From: Ixodes scapularis
Taxonomy: Eukaryota; Arthropoda; Arachnida; Ixodida; Ixodidae
Reading direction: 5' to 3'
Length of the DNA stretch: 64,000 bases
Assembly (NCBI RefSeq): GCF_016920785.2
Contig: NW_024609938.1
Coordinates: 186,000-249,999, forward strand
Shown: in pieces, positions 32,501 through 42,388 of the stretch
Position numbering within the stretch: the first letter of the stretch is position 1
Layout of the letters: every line of letters starts with the position of its first letter
Notes under the pieces: generated by a model
What the model was told of the DNA's origin: nothing
Seen by the model: only the letters and a program-made list of their open reading frames with translations
Databases searched by the model: none
Translations under genes and position numbers: made by a program

Positions 32501-33025
32501 TCGTTCTTTTTTATTCCTCTAATTTCTAAACGTAAAAAGTGGCACTTGACCGCTACATTGTGTTGCCGGCATAAGCACCATAAAGAAAAAAAAAAGCTAC
32601 ATGCCTGAAAAAAACCCTGATTTTACAAAGCGGAGCGCTGGTGGCACTAGGTGTTTGCTTACATTGTACTGCAAACACCGAGAAAGCCCCTTGCTATGTC
32701 GATGCTTGTTTAAGACATCGGTATCGCGACCGCGTGGCTCGCAACAAGCAGCAAAAATGAAATCCACTCACTTTCTTTTTTTTTTTTTCAAACTTTTTCT
32801 TGCATTTGATTTTCAGGACATACGCGACAAACGTGTTTGTTTGATAAGATGATAAAAATATCCAGTTCGTGCGTGGCGCAGAAATAATCTATATCCGTGT
32901 TCTTCAAATACCTGCACAGCAACAGGGCGACTACGCTGCTGAAAGCGACTCCATGCACAGCGGCAAGAACACATCCTCTGACGAAGTGCAACCTCTACAA
33001 CGCAGCGCGAGGGACCGTATAGACC
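29515..33025. other. Long AT-rich stretch with no supported gene
   Basis: About 3.5 kb. A copy of the GCTAAATTTGGCG and CACGTGACGTCAATTTTCC motif pair lies at 31580-31660. A possible hAT-type terminus (CAGTGTTGCGGAATG with CCATTCC repeats) starts near 32370 without a partner. A C-rich tract is at 30527-30572. Open frames (30674-30925 and 30932-31216 minus, 31947-32282 plus) are unrecognised. Confidence 0.45.
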
Positions 33026-33110
33026 AGGGGTCTTGAAAACGCAGCCCGCGGGCAGCATGCGGCCCGCAGGCAACCGGTAACGAGACCCGGTTCCCATGTC
33101 TCGAGCATCA
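33026..33110 (+). repeat. hAT-type terminus fragment
   Basis: CAGGGGTCTTGAAAACGCAG followed by CCCGCGGGCAGCATGCGGCC matches a widespread hAT terminal pattern, from recall. The opposite end was not found. Confidence 0.45.
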
Positions 33111-33292
33111 GAAAGGCCGTGCGCCATCGTGATCTTATCTCGCCGATTCATTTTCGCTCGAAAACTAGCTCCGCTCCTTTATATACTCACATAGTTTTTA
33201 CTGATCTGTGTTCATTTGCCCTTTGTTTCGCTTTATGTTTTGCTTTCCAGTTTTTTTGTAACGTGCCACAATTCCGCTACTGGGCTGCAAGC

Positions 33293-33400
33293 TAGCTTGC
33301 AGGTGCTGTCACTTGACTGGCTGCTTTTACAGAGCAAACACCGAGCTACGGCTGCGGCAGTAGCAAATAGTAGCACAGCCTGGCTCCGTGCCTGCCTGCG
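33293..33400 (+). repeat. Exon-containing repeat, copy 1
   Basis: GCTTGCAGGTGCTGTCACTT leads to an intron-like acceptor CTTTTACAG (ending 33332) and the exon-like AGCAAACACCGAGCTACGGC. It recurs at 33979-34080 with about 80% identity. A shorter related exon starts at 33762. Confidence 0.6.
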
Positions 33401-33761
33401 AACGTTGGCACTTTGTTTTGTCCCAAAACAACGCTGTGCACTGCCAAATTATGTACCATAATGGTATCGTACATTCACAGTGCTGGTCAGCCGACTTGAA
33501 AATAAATGAGAAGCTTTTAAAAATCTGGAAACTAACAAATATTCTTGAGTTTGCTCTTGTTTGAGGACTTTATGAGGAGTTTCGTTTGTTGAAGAAAATA
33601 GTTCATATTGAGTGTGCATTGTGAATTGCTGTTCGTAATAAACAAGTGCCGCATATCATGATTCTAGCACTCGCGGCAACTACGTACAAAGTTGGCTCAT
33701 TTAGGATTTCACTGTCGCAACCAAAGTGATAACAGTATATGTCCATTGACTGTCTTCACAG

Positions 33762-33920
33762 ACTGGAGAACAAGCTACGGTTGCTTCATTTGTGGAATAT
33801 AGCACCAGTGCAACTTCTGTGTATGATGGCTTGCCCGCTACATGTGATGACCGTGACGAAGACACGGGAGCACACGAATTATCACTGGATGAACCTGGAG
33901 ACGACGTCCGTGAGAATTGG
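33762..33920 (+). pseudogene. Transposase N-terminal exon (acidic)
   Basis: Acceptor TTCACAG at 33755-33761 and donor GG|GTTAGT after 33920 flank an open frame reading TGEQATVASFVEYSTSATSV, then DEDTGAHELSLDEPGDDVRE. The first 50 nt align with copy 1 (exon at 33333) and with the exon at 34018, so it is one of three related exons. Confidence 0.55.
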
Positions 33921-34017
33921 GTTAGTGCAGAATTTAACCTATCATTGTTTTTCATTGCTTTTAGTTTTGTCTCAAATAAGCTTGCAAATGCTGTCACCTG
34001 ACTCGCGGCTTTTACAG

Positions 34018-34165
34018 AGCAAGGACTGAGCTACCGCTGCGGCAGTAGCCGATAGTAGCACAGTCAGTGCCTGCAACGTTCTGTCGCTAGATGCTGTTGA
34101 ATCAGACATGGAGCCACCTGGATTTCATACATTGAGCCAGACATGCATAAGCAAGCTAACCAAAG
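34018..34165 (+). pseudogene. Transposase N-terminal exon, third copy
   Basis: Acceptor TTTTACAG and donor AAAG|GTATTT flank a frame ending SDMEPPGFHTLSQTCISKLT. The fourth codon is TGA where the other copies have CGA or CAA, so this copy as written is closed near its start. Confidence 0.5.
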
Positions 34166-34420
34166 GTATTTTCTCATCGTCATATTCCAGTTTGTTTTCT
34201 AACTATAATGATCTTGTAGTGTCAGGTACACAGACACCACGTTGGGGCGTCAGCAAAGCTGTGTAAAACAGAACAGCCAGGTAGGTGGATGTGGTGGCTT
34301 AAAAATATTGTTGCTTTTACGAAAAGAGTTCATGGCTGAGCTTGTAATGCAATACATCTTTGTCGTAAACTTGTTGCATTATAATGTTCATTCCTGACGA
34401 CCAGTTTGTGTTGCCTATAG

Positions 34421-34776
34421 CAGGTCAAAGTCTCCTGGAGGATGAGATAAGGGTGCCTAAACGTCCACGAGGAGTTGAAGATACGTCATCAAAGGAAGAA
34501 GAACACTTGCGACAATTGTGTTCCTCACCTGAAAGTAGCCAAATCCAAGGCCCTTTGTTATTAAACTTGGACGTTATTTCTGGACGTGTAGAACCTGAGG
34601 CTGATTCTTCCGACACCAGCGCCGAGGAGGGCAACTGCAGTGAATCCGAAGATATGTCCGACGAGCCAGACGTCTTTGACAGAAGCTACAGGCCAAATTA
34701 TTTCGTCAACTCCGATGATGAGCCCGATTCTTCGGACACCAGTGCTTGCCCTGACGACTCTGCGACCTCGGATGCT
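34421..34776 (+). pseudogene. Transposase acidic Ser/Asp-rich exon
   Basis: Acceptor TTGCCTATAG precedes a frame with EDEIRVPKRPRG, then repeated SSDTSAEEG and SSDTSACPDDS blocks. The frame stays open to 34833. A possible donor GCT|GTAACA follows 34776. Such acidic linkers commonly precede the catalytic core in this transposase type. Confidence 0.6.
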
Positions 34777-35214
34777 GTAACACACCAGTATGCGCGCTCT
34801 GCATCTTCCCAGAAATCATTATGCTATGAATAAGACTAAATATCTTTGGTTTATTTATTTATTTATTTATTTATTCATACTGTAGGCACATGGAGACCCG
34901 CACAGGAGTGGGAAAATCATCTAATTCATACAAGACAATCCGTGTGTAATGTCTTGTTGAATTGCATGTGTAATGCGCCGAAAAAAGCACGATAAAATTG
35001 AAAATTAGAAGGGACAGACTAGTTCTGAAGAAGAAAAACAGCGCCAAAGATACGGAGGACAATGAACGAGGAACACATAGACCGAGCGCTATTTCCTTCT
35101 TTATAACTATGCACAACCAACTCGCCCAACTTTTAACGGGACATAATGGCTTGCGAAGTGTACTAGATTCCAACTAACGCTTTGTGGTTTAATTTTCTTT
35201 TCTGCGTTTGGCAG
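34777..35214. other. Intron-like sequence with a (TTTA)n microsatellite
   Basis: A TTTA repeat spans 34850-34875. The minus-strand frame 34871-35173 is unrecognised. The sequence ends in a pyrimidine-rich acceptor TGCGTTTGGCAG. Confidence 0.5.
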
Positions 35215-35512
35215 GGAAGGAAACTGCGACACCTCTTTAGCAGGAGTGAACCCGATCAAGGAAAAGAAGTACTTGGTTAGTGCATCAATGCTTATGCACC
35301 TGTTCGCGGTTTGGATTCAGTGCCTGGCTCCGACCCGAACGAAGCTCAGGCATCAGGGACCTTTGTTCACACCGTAATCATGTCTTCGAGGCCACAAGAG
35401 GGTGTGGCAGAATCAGGCCCTGGTAAATGGCAAGGCGCTCCTCAACATCCTCCTGCCTGCCGCTGTCAGACATTCTGGGTTCAGTCCTACACGAGTTCTT
35501 TGACTGTTCAAA
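35215..35512 (+). pseudogene. Transposase exon with GHKRVWQNQ segment
   Basis: After the acceptor at 35214 the frame reads GNCDTSLAGVNPIKEKKYLV, continues to FAVWIQCLAPT, and after a one-base shift near 35390 reads GHKRVWQNQALVNGKALLN and AVRHSGFSPTRVL. A Cys pair followed by G-H-K/R-x-x-W is characteristic of this family. An in-frame TGA at about 35500 closes it, and the LINE tail begins just after. Confidence 0.65.
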
Positions 35513-35514
35513 TC

Positions 35515-36290
35515 AAATCAAATCAAAGCTTTATTTTCCAGAAACACTGGAAGGAGCCCCAGACAAAAAGCTGTTGAGACAGCTTAACTGGGTCTGGGAC
35601 CCTTATTACATGGCAGCAGCTTGGTAGTGCGCAACACTCTCCTAGCGTAACATTTGAGAAAAAAAATCAAAATAAAACAAAAATATCGGAGCTTTGTAAA
35701 CATTATAACACTAAGTTAGGGAACAAAGAATGTATAAGAGCGCAATTCTCGTTTGCTAATCGTGTGTATGCTTATGTTGTTTGTGAGGCATTTATTTAAA
35801 ACAAGTGGTAGGTTGTAATGTAAAGTTTGTAGGTTGTAGTCCGTGCGGGAACAAGGGAGGACCCATGCTTCTCTGCGGCGTTTGTTAACATCACTGCTAT
35901 GCCTTACAAGCTCAGAAATAGTGAATAGGAAATCGATGAATAGTGTGGAGGAGAAACGAATGGAACAAAGCAAACGATACTCATACGGGCGTTCAACCGG
36001 AATTATTTGATATTTTAAAAATAAAGGTCCTGTGTGGTCTGTGTAGGAAACATCAGCAATATATCGTATTATTTTCTTTTTGCAGTAATAGTATGTTTTT
36101 AAGGTTTGTTTTCGTTGTAGTAGCCCATACAAGGTGACGATAACTCAAGTGGGATTGAAATAATGCATAATAAATTTTAAGTTTAATGTTGAGTGGTAAA
36201 ACGTTGCGACAACGAGAAACAGTACCAACGATCCGAGAAAGTTTTGCTGTTAAATAATTTACACGACAATCCCACGTCATATTCTCTGAA
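35515..36290 (-). pseudogene. LINE ORF2 C-terminus and 3-prime untranslated region
   Basis: Minus-strand frames 36053-36280 and 35716-36132 continue the C-terminal domain (YYALFQSHLSYRHLVWATTT, a typical segment after the RT) in shifted frames. The remaining sequence to 35515 is 3-prime UTR ending in the TTTGA tail. Confidence 0.65.
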
Positions 36291-36340
36291 AAAAATACAC
36301 CTAAAGTTTTATGCTGGCTGACTTTCGATTGACGACGTAC

Positions 36341-37620
36341 CTATAGTGAGAGAGGGTAATTTATTGAAATGGGCTTATTTTTTGGTCTGAATAAGATTGC
36401 TTTAGATTTCATTGTATTTACCTTAAGGCCGTTAGTATCAGACCACAATGCAAATTTGGTAAGAGTAGAATTGGCTTGGCATAACAGTGTATCAGCATCA
36501 GCCGCAGAGAAAAATATACTCGTATCGTCCGCATATATAACAAACTGCACTTGGTTATCGATATTTACTAGGTCATTGATGTAGACGTTAGATAGAAAAG
36601 TTCCAAGTATACTTCCCTGCGGTACACCACAAAGAACACTTTGGAAAGAAGAGAAAAAAACCCTCAATAGCTACACACTGTTTCCTATTCGTTAGATACG
36701 AGTGAAGGAAGGCAAGTGGTACACCGCGGACGCCATATCGACTAAGTTTCATAAGTAGTACTGTATTATTTAGGACATCAAACGCTTTACTAAAATCAAT
36801 GAACACAACTAAAGTAACCAGCCTTTTTTCTATATTTCGTAATATAATTTCTTTTTGATATGACAAGGCGGCTTCCGCACATTTGCCTTTGCGAAAGCCG
36901 AACTGATAGTCTGTTAATATAGAAGGTTTAAAAAAAAAGTGATCGAGGCGCGTAAGAATAATCTTTTCGAGTACCTTAAAAAAGACAGGTAACACAGATA
37001 TTGGCCGATAGTTCTTCATTACATCCTTATTGCCTCCTTTGTGCACAACAGTGACTTTAGCCAACTTTATGTTTGCGGGAAACTGACCAGATTATAATGA
37101 TAAGTTGTATAGGTATGCTAAGTGTGGGGCAATTATATCCATTCCAAATTTAACTGGCTTCATTTGTAATTTATCAATGTCCATACTTTTGCTGTTTTTT
37201 AGTCCTAGAAAGATGTTAAACACGTCTACTTCGACAGTTGGATTGAGAAAAAACGTATCATCAGTATGTTTCACAGAAGAAAGGACATTTTCATTATTTC
37301 CGTTTGCCTGTGCATTAGGTTGTGAATTTGAATAGTTAGCATTAAACTGTTCCGCCAAACGTGCACCTGACATGTTATGACCGTCTATAGTTAATTCGCC
37401 AATATAGTGGGAAACCTTTCTACGATTTAAAACTTCATTAATAATTTTCCACACGACTTCAGGTCGTTGTTTAGTTGCCTCATGAAACTTTTGCTTGTAA
37501 TATAATGATTTTGCTTTTCTAAGCTCGGATGTCAATTCGTTCCTAAGTTTTTTAAAACATGACAGTTTATTTTGATTTCTCGGCTTTAAAAACGTTTCAT
37601 ATCAGCGAGTTTTGTTCCTC
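36341..37620 (-). pseudogene. LINE ORF2 reverse transcriptase, broken
   Basis: In order on the minus strand: RNKTRLYETF and RKAKSLYYKQKFH (37092-37620), then YRPISVLPVFFKVLEKI, FGFRKGKC and FIDFSKAFDVLN (36588-37064), then GVPQGSILG and the catalytic YADDTSIF (about 36515-36535). An in-frame TAA at about 37089 separates the first two parts. A frameshift in the A-rich run near 36653 separates the last two. The catalytic residues are kept but the copy cannot make intact RT. Confidence 0.8.
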
Positions 37621-37653
37621 ATCAGTTTTATGTGGGCTGGGGTTACCCAAGGT

Positions 37654-38203
37654 TGTGGGAGCCGGGGGTAAAAGACGAGGTGGAGGGCACGTGACAGGCG
37701 GTCGGCCGAGAAGACACGAGCGGGCGCGAGACATTGGGTGCTGAGCGAGGCTGGTAGCTGGACAAGGAATGTCGAAGCCAAGCTGCCTGGCCTAGGCCTG
37801 GCCTGGCCCATAACGAACTCCGGAGCGGTCCACCAGCGAGGTCTGGAGCAAGACCGGTGGAAACGGCGAGCCCGGGCCATATGACCTGGGCTATGACGAT
37901 CCCGGGGTGGTTCCGCAGCGAGACTCGGGCATTGATAGCCCGGGACAGCCAGCCTACGCAGCGCTGGCGTGGGAAAGGCGATCCGCAGGCCTGGACACGG
38001 ACCCCGACTGTGAGCTCTGATCGACGGGCGACAACAAGGGTCGGCGGGCCCGGACTACCGGCTCGCGACGACAGGCAACCGGGAGGTACAGTAAACCCAC
38101 TCGCTGTCTCCTCGTTGCTATATGTCACTCCCTGGGTGGCGGGCGGAGCGCATACCGCTCGGGCGGGATTATTAGTAGAGGGAGCTACGAAAAGAAACCC
38201 ACA
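37654..38203. mobile_element. Solo LTR inserted in the LINE
   Basis: A GC-rich 550-bp block starts TGTGGGAGCC and ends AAACCCACA. It is flanked by a 4-bp duplication AGGT (37650-37653, 38204-38207). Its 6-bp inverted ends TGTGGG and CCCACA, 4-bp duplication and lack of coding content fit a solo LTR of a Gypsy-type element. It lies between the endonuclease and RT parts of ORF2, so it post-dates the LINE. The parent element is not in the window. Confidence 0.75.
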
Positions 38204-38211
38204 AGGTTTTC

Positions 38212-39126
38212 TTATTTTTTGCTCGTAGTTACAGTTTTAAACGGGAAATGTAGGGCATAAAGTGATTTAAAAATATTTAAGAATTCATTATATGCATCAT
38301 TCAGTTTAGAAAAAACCGATGTCCAATCACTATTGAATAATGCATTCCTAAATGGGAGTAGGCAATCATTAGTCATTTCCTGGTAGGTTACAGACGATTT
38401 AGCAGCACCTTTGTATGGGTCATGATTATGTAAAGTCAAAAAGATTGGAATATGATCGCTTATGTCGCAGTTTATTGTTCCGGTTACTTTGACGTTGGTT
38501 GTAATATTGGGAATAAAAAGGTCAGTTACACTTAATGTGGATGTAGTGATTGTAGTGGGAGACGTGATAACATTACGAAACCCGTTAGAGTGCAGCGTAT
38601 TATTGAGTGCCTTAGTTTGGAAAGAGTCCTCTAGTAAATTAACGTTGAGGTCACCCCCTAGGACCAAGGAGTAGTTATTAGCCGATACATAGTCTAGAAA
38701 GCGCTCAAGAAAAGAAATAAACATTTCAAAATCCGCCGAAGGTGGGCGGTACATGACAGCTCTTATATTATCCCCATATTTTAAGCTTAGGATCTCATAA
38801 TCACTTGTAATTTCAGTAAAAATATCTAACAGCTCACATTTAATTGACGATTTCACTTGAATTGAGACACTACCTCCACGTTTATGCTTACGGTTTAAAA
38901 ATAAATGTGTGTAATCCGGCAGAACGAGCATATCAGCATCCTGCTGATACCAGGTTTCTGTGAACATTATCATATCGAATGATACACGGCACTGATCCAG
39001 AAATAATATAATAGAGTAATGTTTATTTGTTGCAGAACGCGTGTTCAAGTGAAAGATATGAGTAGAATTTTGGGAGGATAAGAACTGACTCAGTCCTTCC
39101 GGCAACACAAGTTCGACGAAGGCCAT
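38212..39126 (-). CDS. LINE ORF2 N-terminal AP-type endonuclease
   Basis: 304 codons open to a stop, apparently created by a one-base frameshift in the A run (residues TTSKK). Motifs of the exonuclease/endonuclease/phosphatase fold are present: HLNTRS (N28), FTETW (E57), YRPPSAD (126), LGGDLNVNLL (D159, N161), SVTDLFIPN (199) and ISDHIPIF (D224, H225). All catalytic residues that I expect are in place. Function in the LINE is to nick target DNA. The RT part continues past the solo LTR in another frame. Confidence 0.85.
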   Translation of the reverse strand: MAFVELVLPEGLSQFLSSQNSTHIFHLNTRSATNKHYSIILFLDQCRVSFDMIMFTETWYQQDADMLVLPDYTHLFLNRKHKRGGSVSIQVKSSIKCELLDIFTEITSDYEILSLKYGDNIRAVMYRPPSADFEMFISFLERFLDYVSANNYSLVLGGDLNVNLLEDSFQTKALNNTLHSNGFRNVITSPTTITTSTLSVTDLFIPNITTNVKVTGTINCDISDHIPIFLTLHNHDPYKGAAKSSVTYQEMTNDCLLPFRNALFNSDWTSVFSKLNDAYNEFLNIFKSLYALHFPFKTVTTSKK

Positions 39127-39178
39127 AAAAAAATATAATGAACAAAGGGAAGAGACTGTACAAGACAGCGTAGCTAAA

Positions 39179-39943
39179 CTAACAGATTTTCCCTACGTCA
39201 GGCTCATTGTTAATCTGATCAACTGGGGTCCTCTCTGCTTGACGAGCAAAAGTCTTGCCATTTCGAATCCAGACATACTTCCAATTACATTGATTCTTTC
39301 TGGCAATCGCTTTTCCGAGAACCCGCTTCAGAATTGGGCATAGGTGTTCGTTGCCGAAGACAGGGGCATCCGTGTCAAGGCCAAGGTCCGAGTTCTTAAT
39401 GCGCTTCTTTTTTGCCTTATCAAGGACGGCATCACGTTTGCTGCGACTTACAAATTGGAGAATAATGTTAGATTTGGTGGCGTCCTGGGTTGGCACGCGA
39501 TGACAGATCGCAATGTCACTTCTAGCGATTGGCTCGCCGACTGATTCCCCTAGTCTATTGATCAGGCCGAAAAGTACTTCGTGATCGTGCTTTATAACGC
39601 CCTTGATTTCTAGGTTGGAGTTTCTTGAATATTGTTCAGCTTCTGTGAGCCGATCCTGGTAGTCGATTATACGCTTTTCCATTTGGCTGATTTTTTCCGA
39701 AAGGTTTCCGTTTTTTTTTCTTAAGCTCGTCGGTGTTTCCTTTAAAACTGTGCCAAACTTGGCCTTAACGTCTTCGAACTCGAGGTTCATGAAGTTCACA
39801 CTGTCTTTAAAGCTATTTATGTCAGCCTTCATTGCACGGATGTCACTTCGAATCTCTCGCTCTAGTAATACTTTGAAAGACTTCCACTCTTGTCGGAATT
39901 TTTCTTTAAAGTCACTAAATAATTTGGCAATGTCCTTCGCCAT
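39179..39943 (-). CDS. LINE ORF1 protein
   Basis: 254 codons, uninterrupted. The N-terminal 100 or so residues are rich in K, E and heptad-like hydrophobics (coiled coil), followed by QDRLTEAEQYSRNSNLEIKG, the conserved start of the RNA-binding domain of ORF1 proteins, and a basic C-terminus (KRDAVLDKAKKKRIKNSD). It would bind LINE RNA as a multimer. The gap to ORF2 is 52 bp. The open frame is consistent with a moderately young insertion. Confidence 0.8.
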   Translation of the reverse strand: MAKDIAKLFSDFKEKFRQEWKSFKVLLEREIRSDIRAMKADINSFKDSVNFMNLEFEDVKAKFGTVLKETPTSLRKKNGNLSEKISQMEKRIIDYQDRLTEAEQYSRNSNLEIKGVIKHDHEVLFGLINRLGESVGEPIARSDIAICHRVPTQDATKSNIILQFVSRSKRDAVLDKAKKKRIKNSDLGLDTDAPVFGNEHLCPILKRVLGKAIARKNQCNWKYVWIRNGKTFARQAERTPVDQINNEPDVGKIC

Positions 39944-40085
39944 GGAATGTCACTTGACAACAACAAAACAAAACGAAATCGCGAAAGTGAACAAGCAATA
40001 TAATTGCAGGTCAACTGATAACAGCTGTGGCAGCAGCGAGGGTTATCGTTACTTAAAATTGATTCGAGAAAGAAAAATGCCAGCA

Positions 40086-40650
40086 AACCTGTAACAATAA
40101 TGAGTCGTAAGCGTGGCTGCTCAGTACCGTTGCTGCTGCCAAGTGTCAGGAGGAGCAGACGCGACGCTCTTTTGTAGCGCAGGGGCGCTGGAGTCCCGTA
40201 GTTCTGACGAATGGCAGGACGGCAGGAAGAAGAGCACAGTCACGATGATAGTGACGACGATGACGGGCTTGATGTGCAACGGAGATCAATGCAGCACCAC
40301 GTTGAAGTTTCCGTCGGCCAGCGACGCAACGGGCAATCTGTAACGATGATAAGTCGTGAGCGTGGCTGCTCAGTACCGTCGCTGCTGCCAAGTGTCAGGA
40401 GGAGCAGACGCTACGCTCTTTTGTAGCGCAGAGGCGCTGGAGTCCCGTAGTTCCGACGAATGGCAGGACGGCGGGAAGAAGAGCACAGTCACGATGATAG
40501 TGACGACGACGACGGGCTTGATGTGCAACGGAGAACAATGCAGCACCGCGTTGAAGTTTCCGTCGGCCAGCAACGCAACGGGCAATCTGTAACGATGATG
40601 AGTCGCGAGCGTGGCTGCTCAGTACCGTCGCTGCTGCCAAGTGTCGCTCA
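40086..40650 (-). repeat. Tandem 249-bp units upstream of LINE ORF1
   Basis: The landmark GCGTGGCTGCTCAGTACCGT occurs at 40111, 40360 and 40609, a fixed 249-bp period, with about 95% identity between units. The array comprises two full units and one partial. Units are GC-rich, with runs such as GATGATAGTGACGACGA. It lies 140 bp upstream of ORF1 and ends where the transposase gene resumes, so it is most simply the LINE 5-prime region, comparable to promoter monomers of mouse L1. Confidence 0.7.
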
Positions 40651-40796
40651 GTAGGCGTTGCTGTCCTAAGGAAATCACAGTTCTACAAAGTCGAGGGCTG
40701 TTTGGTATTTTGCTGTTGCAACAAAGGTGCACTGCATATGAAAGTGTTAGCTGGATGGCCATTTTATCTAGTTGAGACCGACATGAGGTGTTCCCA

Positions 40797-40969
40797 TTTC
40801 AAAGGCCTGGAAAGCGGAGGAGACCGCACTACTTGCAGCAATGCGTGGCAGGAGACTCCATCTGGCGGGCGATGGCCGCGCCGACTCTCCTGGCTACTCG
40901 GCCAAGCATGGAACTTACTCTCTGTTGGACACTAATGCGAACAAGATCTTGCATTTTGAGACTGTCCAG
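40797..40969 (+). pseudogene. Transposase DDE exon, first catalytic segment
   Basis: The frame reads WKAEETALLAAMRGRRLHL, then AGDGRADSPGYSAKHGTYS, then LLDTNANKILHFETVQ, directly followed by donor CAG|GTAAGA. AGDGRADSPG is the conserved segment carrying the first catalytic Asp of this family. Just upstream (about 40655-40720) a partly frameshifted KSQFYKVEG segment fits the preceding part of the protein. Confidence 0.75.
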
Positions 40970-41059
40970 GTAAGAATTCGCTAAATAGAATATGTTCTTG
41001 TGATCACTGCATTGGTTGATTGAGGTAAAAGTTGTTGTATCTTTTTTTTTCTACACCAG

Positions 41060-41211
41060 TCAACAAAAGTAAAATACAGTAACCATATCGAAACAAAGGG
41101 CCTCAAGCGCTTGTTGGACTTCCTCCTTGGCCGAGGACTGTGTCTAGATGTGCTCATGATGGACCGGCATGTCGGGGTGAACGCACTTCTCATGGCATGG
41201 CATGTCGCCTA
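41060..41211 (+). pseudogene. Transposase exon with DRHVGV segment
   Basis: Acceptor TTTTTCTACACCAG precedes a frame reading NHIETKGLKRLLDFLLGRG, then MMDRHVGVNALLMAWHVA, followed by TAA. The D-R-H segment carries the second catalytic Asp. The expected continuation (FDxWH) is not seen before the stop. Confidence 0.7.
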
Positions 41212-41753
41212 AGATAACCTTATTTGAAAAAAAAATGATTATAACACTTGTCACTTCAGGAAGATAAAATGAATTGCTGTGAGGAGCACTCATATCATAA
41301 TTTCAGCTTTTATATCATCTATAGATAAAGCCATATCTTTTTGTGGGCTGCCTTAATGGCTCACAAATGCGAAATTACAGAATAACTCGTGACGTCATTG
41401 CCAGACGTAGAACAGCAGTTGTGGCTAATTTACAGCCAGACGAAAGGAACTGCTGCGACACGAGGGAAATTCCACAACGTACACAGTGGTACTGTTAGTG
41501 TGAACATGAGATCGATGTTTTTTACTAATTTGCTAAAACAAAGCATTGACGAACATAAAATTTAAACACTTAGGTTGAAGCCCCGGATGAGTTTTCTCGA
41601 CCACTAGTTGTTTTGATGACAGCGATTGAATTCTTTGAGAAAAACACATAGAATCACTTGTTCGTGCTAACAGTGTACATTGTCAGCAGTTAATATGGAG
41701 CCGTTTCTATTAAACAGGAACTGAGCCATATATGAGATTGCAAAGAATCCTCA

Positions 41754-41893
41754 CGTCAGCAGAGTTGTTCAAAAATGTCCCAAGACTGTCTGGAGATGGC
41801 CAAATGTACCGACTGGAGTCGTTCCACGGCCTGCTGACCTGGTTCATCCCCAAATCGACACACTTCTAGTTTGATGGCATAGAGGCACGGTAG
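41754..41893 (+). pseudogene. Transposase exon with SFHGLLTWF segment
   Basis: Frame reads LTSAELFKNVPRLSGDGQ, then YRLESFHGLLTWFIPKSTHF, an in-frame TAG, then FDGIEAR. The family normally continues without a stop here, so this exon is inactivated. Confidence 0.65.
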
Positions 41894-42009
41894 GCTGGGA
41901 TTGTGAAATTTGATAGAACGATGCTCATTTGTACTTTTTTTACAATTGTGAACTATCTGCAGATATGCTAATCTATAGCTCTTACCTCCATTTTTTTTTA
42001 CTTCCGCAG

Positions 42010-42153
42010 GACTGCCTGACCGCCATTGCGGTCATGCATTATAACCAAAATTCCAACCGGAAGCAGGCAACTGCCAAGGACAACAAGAAACGACTGGCAC
42101 TCAGATACCCAAAGTCTCGGAAAGGAAACCACGGAGACTGCGTCATACGGTAA
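42010..42153 (+). pseudogene. Transposase C-terminal exon
   Basis: Acceptor ACTTCCGCAG precedes DCLTAIAVMHYNQNSNRKQA, then LRYPKSRKGNHGDCVIR and a stop at 42151-42153. The HYNxN-RxQA pattern followed by a basic YPK-KKG tail marks the C-terminus of this transposase type. Confidence 0.7.
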
Positions 42154-42388
42154 ATGCAAACACTTTTATTGAGACATTGGCTGCGGCTTGAAGATCCCCG
42201 TTATTTGCTTGTTTAGACAATGTCCAGAGGCTGCTCCACTGCTGCTTGGATTTGGCGGAAGCTTCCAGGAGGCACCGGGAGGCCTCAGCTACTAATGGGC
42301 CCGCCCTTCTAGGCCCCCTTTGCGCAGTGTTGCCCAGAGACCAAACAAGGAAGCATGCAGTCTTGGCCCAGAGGTCCCGCTTTCACAA

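Larger units (their letters stand above)
35514..40650 (-). mobile_element. CR1/L2-type LINE with tandem 5-prime units
   Basis: On the minus strand the order is tandem 249-bp units (about 40086-40650), a short leader, ORF1 (39179-39943), ORF2 endonuclease (38212-39126), a solo-LTR insertion (37654-38203), then ORF2 reverse transcriptase (36341-37620) and the 3-prime region. The 3-prime end has AATAAAGC followed by TTTGATTTGATTTGA, a short-tandem tail as in the CR1/L2 group rather than a poly(A) tail. The RT motif style (FIDFSKAFD) also points to CR1/L2. It sits inside the transposase gene. Target duplication was not securely identified, and the exact 5-prime end is uncertain by about 20 bp. 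Confidence 0.8.
33762..42153 (+). pseudogene. Kolobok-like DDE transposase gene, multi-exon and decayed
   Basis: Plus-strand exon-like blocks with AG and GT borders together match a transposase type that I recall from tick and fish genomes: an acidic N-terminus, then GHKRVWQNQ, then AGDGRADSPGYSAKHGTYS, then DRHVGVNA, then SFHGLLTWFIPKS, then MHYNQNSNRKQA. Exon blocks and breaks are listed separately. In-frame stops at about 41212 and in the 41754 block, and frameshifts near 35390 and 40700, show it is nonfunctional. A LINE of about 5.1 kb interrupts it between 35512 and about 40650. The family label (Kolobok or an IS4-related group) is from recall and not verified. Terminal repeats and a TTAA duplication were not located. 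Confidence 0.7.

Noticed and set aside
34871..35173. Minus-strand ORF with hydrophobic stretch
   Set aside because: Lies in the intron-like region between transposase exons, near a microsatellite. No signal, domain or splice support.
38462..38674. Plus-strand ORF in the LINE
   Set aside because: Antisense shadow of the endonuclease frame.
40113..40592. Repeated ORFs in the 249-bp units
   Set aside because: Because 249 is a multiple of 3, any open frame in one unit repeats in the next. All frames of this GC-rich unit are similarly open, so there is no evidence for a protein.
40086..40650. Possible CRISPR-like direct repeats
   Set aside because: The unit is a 249-bp contiguous tandem repeat without short repeat and spacer alternation, in a eukaryotic setting.
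35514..40650. Target duplication TTGACTGTT / TTGCTGTCC for the LINE
   Set aside because: The match is imperfect and the positions do not coincide convincingly with both ends, so it was not reported as a duplication.
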